Source of the DNA: CAZFLD01 sp964519835
GTDB lineage: Bacteria; Spirochaetota; Spirochaetia; DSM-27196; CAZFLD01
Assembly: GCA_964519835.1 (NCBI GenBank)
Contig: CAZFLD010000128.1
Span: forward strand, 1 to 7,998
DNA: 7,998 nucleotides
Direction of reading: 5' to 3'
The translations under genes and the position numbers were made by a program. Positions 6,318 to 7,998 of the stretch are shown here, one piece after another. The notes beneath the pieces were generated by a model, which saw nothing but the letters and a program-made list of their open reading frames with translations, was not told the DNA's origin and did not search any database. Numbering within the stretch: the first letter of the stretch is position 1; each line of letters starts with the position of its first letter.

Positions 6318-7367
6318 ATGGCGATTCCGTCACATGGCCGTGATTGGCGCGGTCGGCCGACAACAAGTGGTCAACTCCTTATCGCAGCACTGCTTCTCGT
6401 CGGCACCATCGCGCTTGGCACACTCGGCTACATGGTCCTCGAGGGGTGGTCCTTCGGTGATGCGATCTACATGACGATTATCGCGGTCACGACAACGGGC
6501 TTTCGCGAGGTGCGCGAGCTCTCACCTATCGGCCGAGCATTGACGACCTCCATAATCGTTTTTGGGCTGGCCTCCATTGCCTACCTTGGAGGTCGAGCAG
6601 TACAGCTGCTGGTGGAAAGTTACTTTCGGAGGCGAAAAAAGATGGATCGCAAAATATCGCGTCTCAAAAACCACGTGATTGTCTGCGGGTACGGGCGTAT
6701 GGGGCGCCCTGTCTGTGGTGACCTCGCCGGTGCCGGCGCCGACTTCGTCGTCATAGAGCGTGAGGCCGCGCAGGCGGAGTATCTCGATCGAGAGGGCTAC
6801 TTGTACATTATTGGCGACTCGAGCTCGGATGAAGTATTAAAGCAAGCGGGAATCGAACGGGCTCGTGGTATTATTACGGTTGTTTCGACGGATGCTGAAA
6901 ATGTCTACACGACGCTGACCGCCAAAGTGATAAACCCGTCGATTCTGGTCGTGGCACGGGCGCTGGCGGATGACAGCGAAACCAAGCTCCGTACCGCCGG
7001 CGCGGATCGGGTTATCAAGCCGTACGAGCTCGTGGGCCGGCGTATCGCCCAGCTGGTTCTGCGCCCAAGCATCGTAGAGTTTATGGATACGATTGCTCGA
7101 ACCAAAGGCAAAGACATAAGCATCGAGGAAGTGGCGATTTCGCAAGGAAGCTCGCTGATTGGCGAGACACTGCTGTCATCCCCGATTCGTAAGGATCTCA
7201 ACATCATCATCGTTGCCGTCCGCAGGACCGATGGAGACTTTGTCTACAATCCGGGATCCGGTCTGGACTTTCGTGAGGGTGATCGACTTATCGCCGTAGG
7301 TGAGCAGGAAAAGCTTCAGCAACTCGCTCTTGTCTGCGGATCGAGTCCCGCGGGAGTTCGCCCGTGA
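6318..7367 (+). CDS. Two-TM potassium-channel-like protein with RCK (TrkA-N/TrkA-C) domain
   Basis: A 349-residue inner-membrane protein built like MthK-type channels: TM1 (about 18-40), pore helix and filter (about 48-66), TM2 (about 74-100), a basic linker (RRRKKMDRK, 104-112), an RCK N-domain with GYGRMG (124-129) and Glu147 at the end of the second strand (NAD(H)-type), and a TrkA-C domain (about 265-335). The usual filter TVGYGD is replaced by TTTGFREV (58-65), so the second filter glycine is Arg63. Selective K+ conduction is therefore not assured. The length is close to MthK's. The ATG at 6318 was chosen because the hydrophobic TM1 follows soon after; the longer reading from a TTG at 6189 adds an Arg/Pro-rich stretch with no support. 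The stop overlaps the next gene. The RCK domain probably gates the pore in response to nucleotide or ions. Confidence 0.87.
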   Translation: MAIPSHGRDWRGRPTTSGQLLIAALLLVGTIALGTLGYMVLEGWSFGDAIYMTIIAVTTTGFREVRELSPIGRALTTSIIVFGLASIAYLGGRAVQLLVESYFRRRKKMDRKISRLKNHVIVCGYGRMGRPVCGDLAGAGADFVVIEREAAQAEYLDREGYLYIIGDSSSDEVLKQAGIERARGIITVVSTDAENVYTTLTAKVINPSILVVARALADDSETKLRTAGADRVIKPYELVGRRIAQLVLRPSIVEFMDTIARTKGKDISIEEVAISQGSSLIGETLLSSPIRKDLNIIIVAVRRTDGDFVYNPGSGLDFREGDRLIAVGEQEKLQQLALVCGSSPAGVRP

Positions 7368-7867
7368 TGGAGACGCTCGGTCCTAAGCACGTGCAAGCAT
7401 TTCTCGACCGCAGGCCCTACGACCTCCGCGTGCGACACTTCGCCGAAGACACCTCCACAAGCGATCTGGCCGCGAAGGCGATCAGTTGCGAGTTGGGGCA
7501 GATCGCCAAGAGTATGTGTTTCCTGGCGGGCGGCGCGCCGGTTCTTGTGGTGGCGTCCGGCGACCAACGTGTTTCGGATGCGAAGCTTGCGAAACATCTC
7601 GGTGTGGGCCGCAAAAAAGTCAAGATAGCAACGCCCGAGCAGTGCATCACGATCTTTGGCTACGCGCCGGGAGGTGTCTCCCCGGTAGCCCATCGCACCG
7701 ACGGCATCACCATCCTCATCGACGAGACGCTTTCTCGGTGGGACATCGTCCACGCTGCGGCCGGCACCCACCGCGATAACTTTTCGCTGACGTTTGAGCA
7801 GCTCGTTGATATCACAGGCGGCACAGTCCTAGATTGCGTGCGAAATAAAACAACGAGCTTTGATTAA
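7367..7867 (+). CDS. YbaK/EbsC-family aminoacyl-tRNA deacylase
   Basis: A cytoplasmic 166-residue protein with a complete YbaK (tRNA_edit) domain. This family hydrolyses mischarged tRNA in trans, for example Cys-tRNA(Pro) in the YbaK subgroup or Ala-tRNA(Pro) in the ProX subgroup. Visible marks are HFAEDTSTSDLAAKAI (24-39), GQIAKSMCFLAGG (44-56) with the family lysine at Lys48, GYAPGGVSPVAH (98-109) and AAAGTHRDNFSLTFEQLVDI (130-149). The GGVSP loop is closer to YbaK than to ProX, but exact tRNA specificity is inference. The ATG at 7367 shares one base with the channel stop (TGATG). The GTG at 7364 is an equally possible start: GGGAG at 7352-7356 lies 7 bases before the GTG and 10 before the ATG. 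Co-translation with the channel gene is likely, though no functional link is obvious. Confidence 0.9.
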   Translation: METLGPKHVQAFLDRRPYDLRVRHFAEDTSTSDLAAKAISCELGQIAKSMCFLAGGAPVLVVASGDQRVSDAKLAKHLGVGRKKVKIATPEQCITIFGYAPGGVSPVAHRTDGITILIDETLSRWDIVHAAAGTHRDNFSLTFEQLVDITGGTVLDCVRNKTTSFD

Positions 7868-7998
7868 CGCAGCGGTGGCGTTTCCCCCGTACGGAGTTAT
7901 GAGAGCTTTCCGATCAACAATCTTTGGGTAATGTCACGAACCATGATGCGCGAAATCACGCAAGTGCATACTTTGGCAAGTATTGGACCCTCTCGACC
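7868..7998. other. Window-end stretch with no supported gene
   Basis: The base composition looks more AT-rich than upstream. On the + strand ATG 7931 (or 7943) opens a frame that runs off the window, with no good ribosome site. On the - strand a frame entering from the right edge closes at a TAA (7899-7897) after 33 codons. Neither product is recognisable, and open frames this short are expected by chance. No clear terminator follows the YbaK-family gene. Confidence 0.4.

Noticed and set aside
7931..7998. Possible start of a + strand gene running off the right edge
   Set aside because: Only 22 codons are visible, with no good ribosome site and no recognisable family.
7897..7998. Possible 3' end of a minus-strand gene entering from the right edge
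   Set aside because: 33 open codons are well within chance at this base composition and the peptide matches no family I know.

Overview
The window reads as chromosomal DNA from a bacterium, moderately GC-rich by eye. It is dense, with GTG as well as ATG starts, gene overlaps and Shine-Dalgarno sites. A secreted DUF547 protein and a YdjX/YnjBCD-like gene mix suggest a Gram-negative, possibly proteobacterial, host. The sequence alone does not fix the taxon. I see no rRNA, tRNA, CRISPR array, insertion sequence or phage gene.

Left block (window start to 5224, all + strand). A probable operon of five genes: the 3' part of an ABC importer permease, its ATPase, a FAD/NAD(P) disulfide oxidoreductase, a VTT-domain (TVP38/TMEM64/DedA-like) membrane protein, and a short-chain dehydrogenase (SDR) with a long, unrecognised N-terminal extension. 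Gaps are 15, -20, 10 and 12 bases, so co-transcription and translational coupling are likely. The ABC importer, flavoprotein and VTT protein together recall two things known elsewhere: VTT proteins fused to this kind of oxidoreductase, and the E. coli ydjXYZ-ynjABCDEF neighbourhood. The shared role and the substrate are unknown. A GC-rich hairpin right after the last stop codon lies between convergent genes and may end transcription in both directions.

Middle (5271-6095, - strand). A single secreted DUF547 protein. A divergent intergenic region of about 220 bases follows.

Right block (6318-7867, + strand). A two-TM potassium-channel-like protein with an RCK (TrkA-N/TrkA-C) domain and an unusual selectivity filter. 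It overlaps at its stop with a YbaK/EbsC-type aminoacyl-tRNA deacylase gene. The last 131 bases hold no gene I can support.

The points most worth a second look are the transporter-flavoprotein-VTT-SDR operon, the SDR extension with its three-copy 15-base repeat, and the channel filter that has Arg where the second Gly of GYG normally sits.
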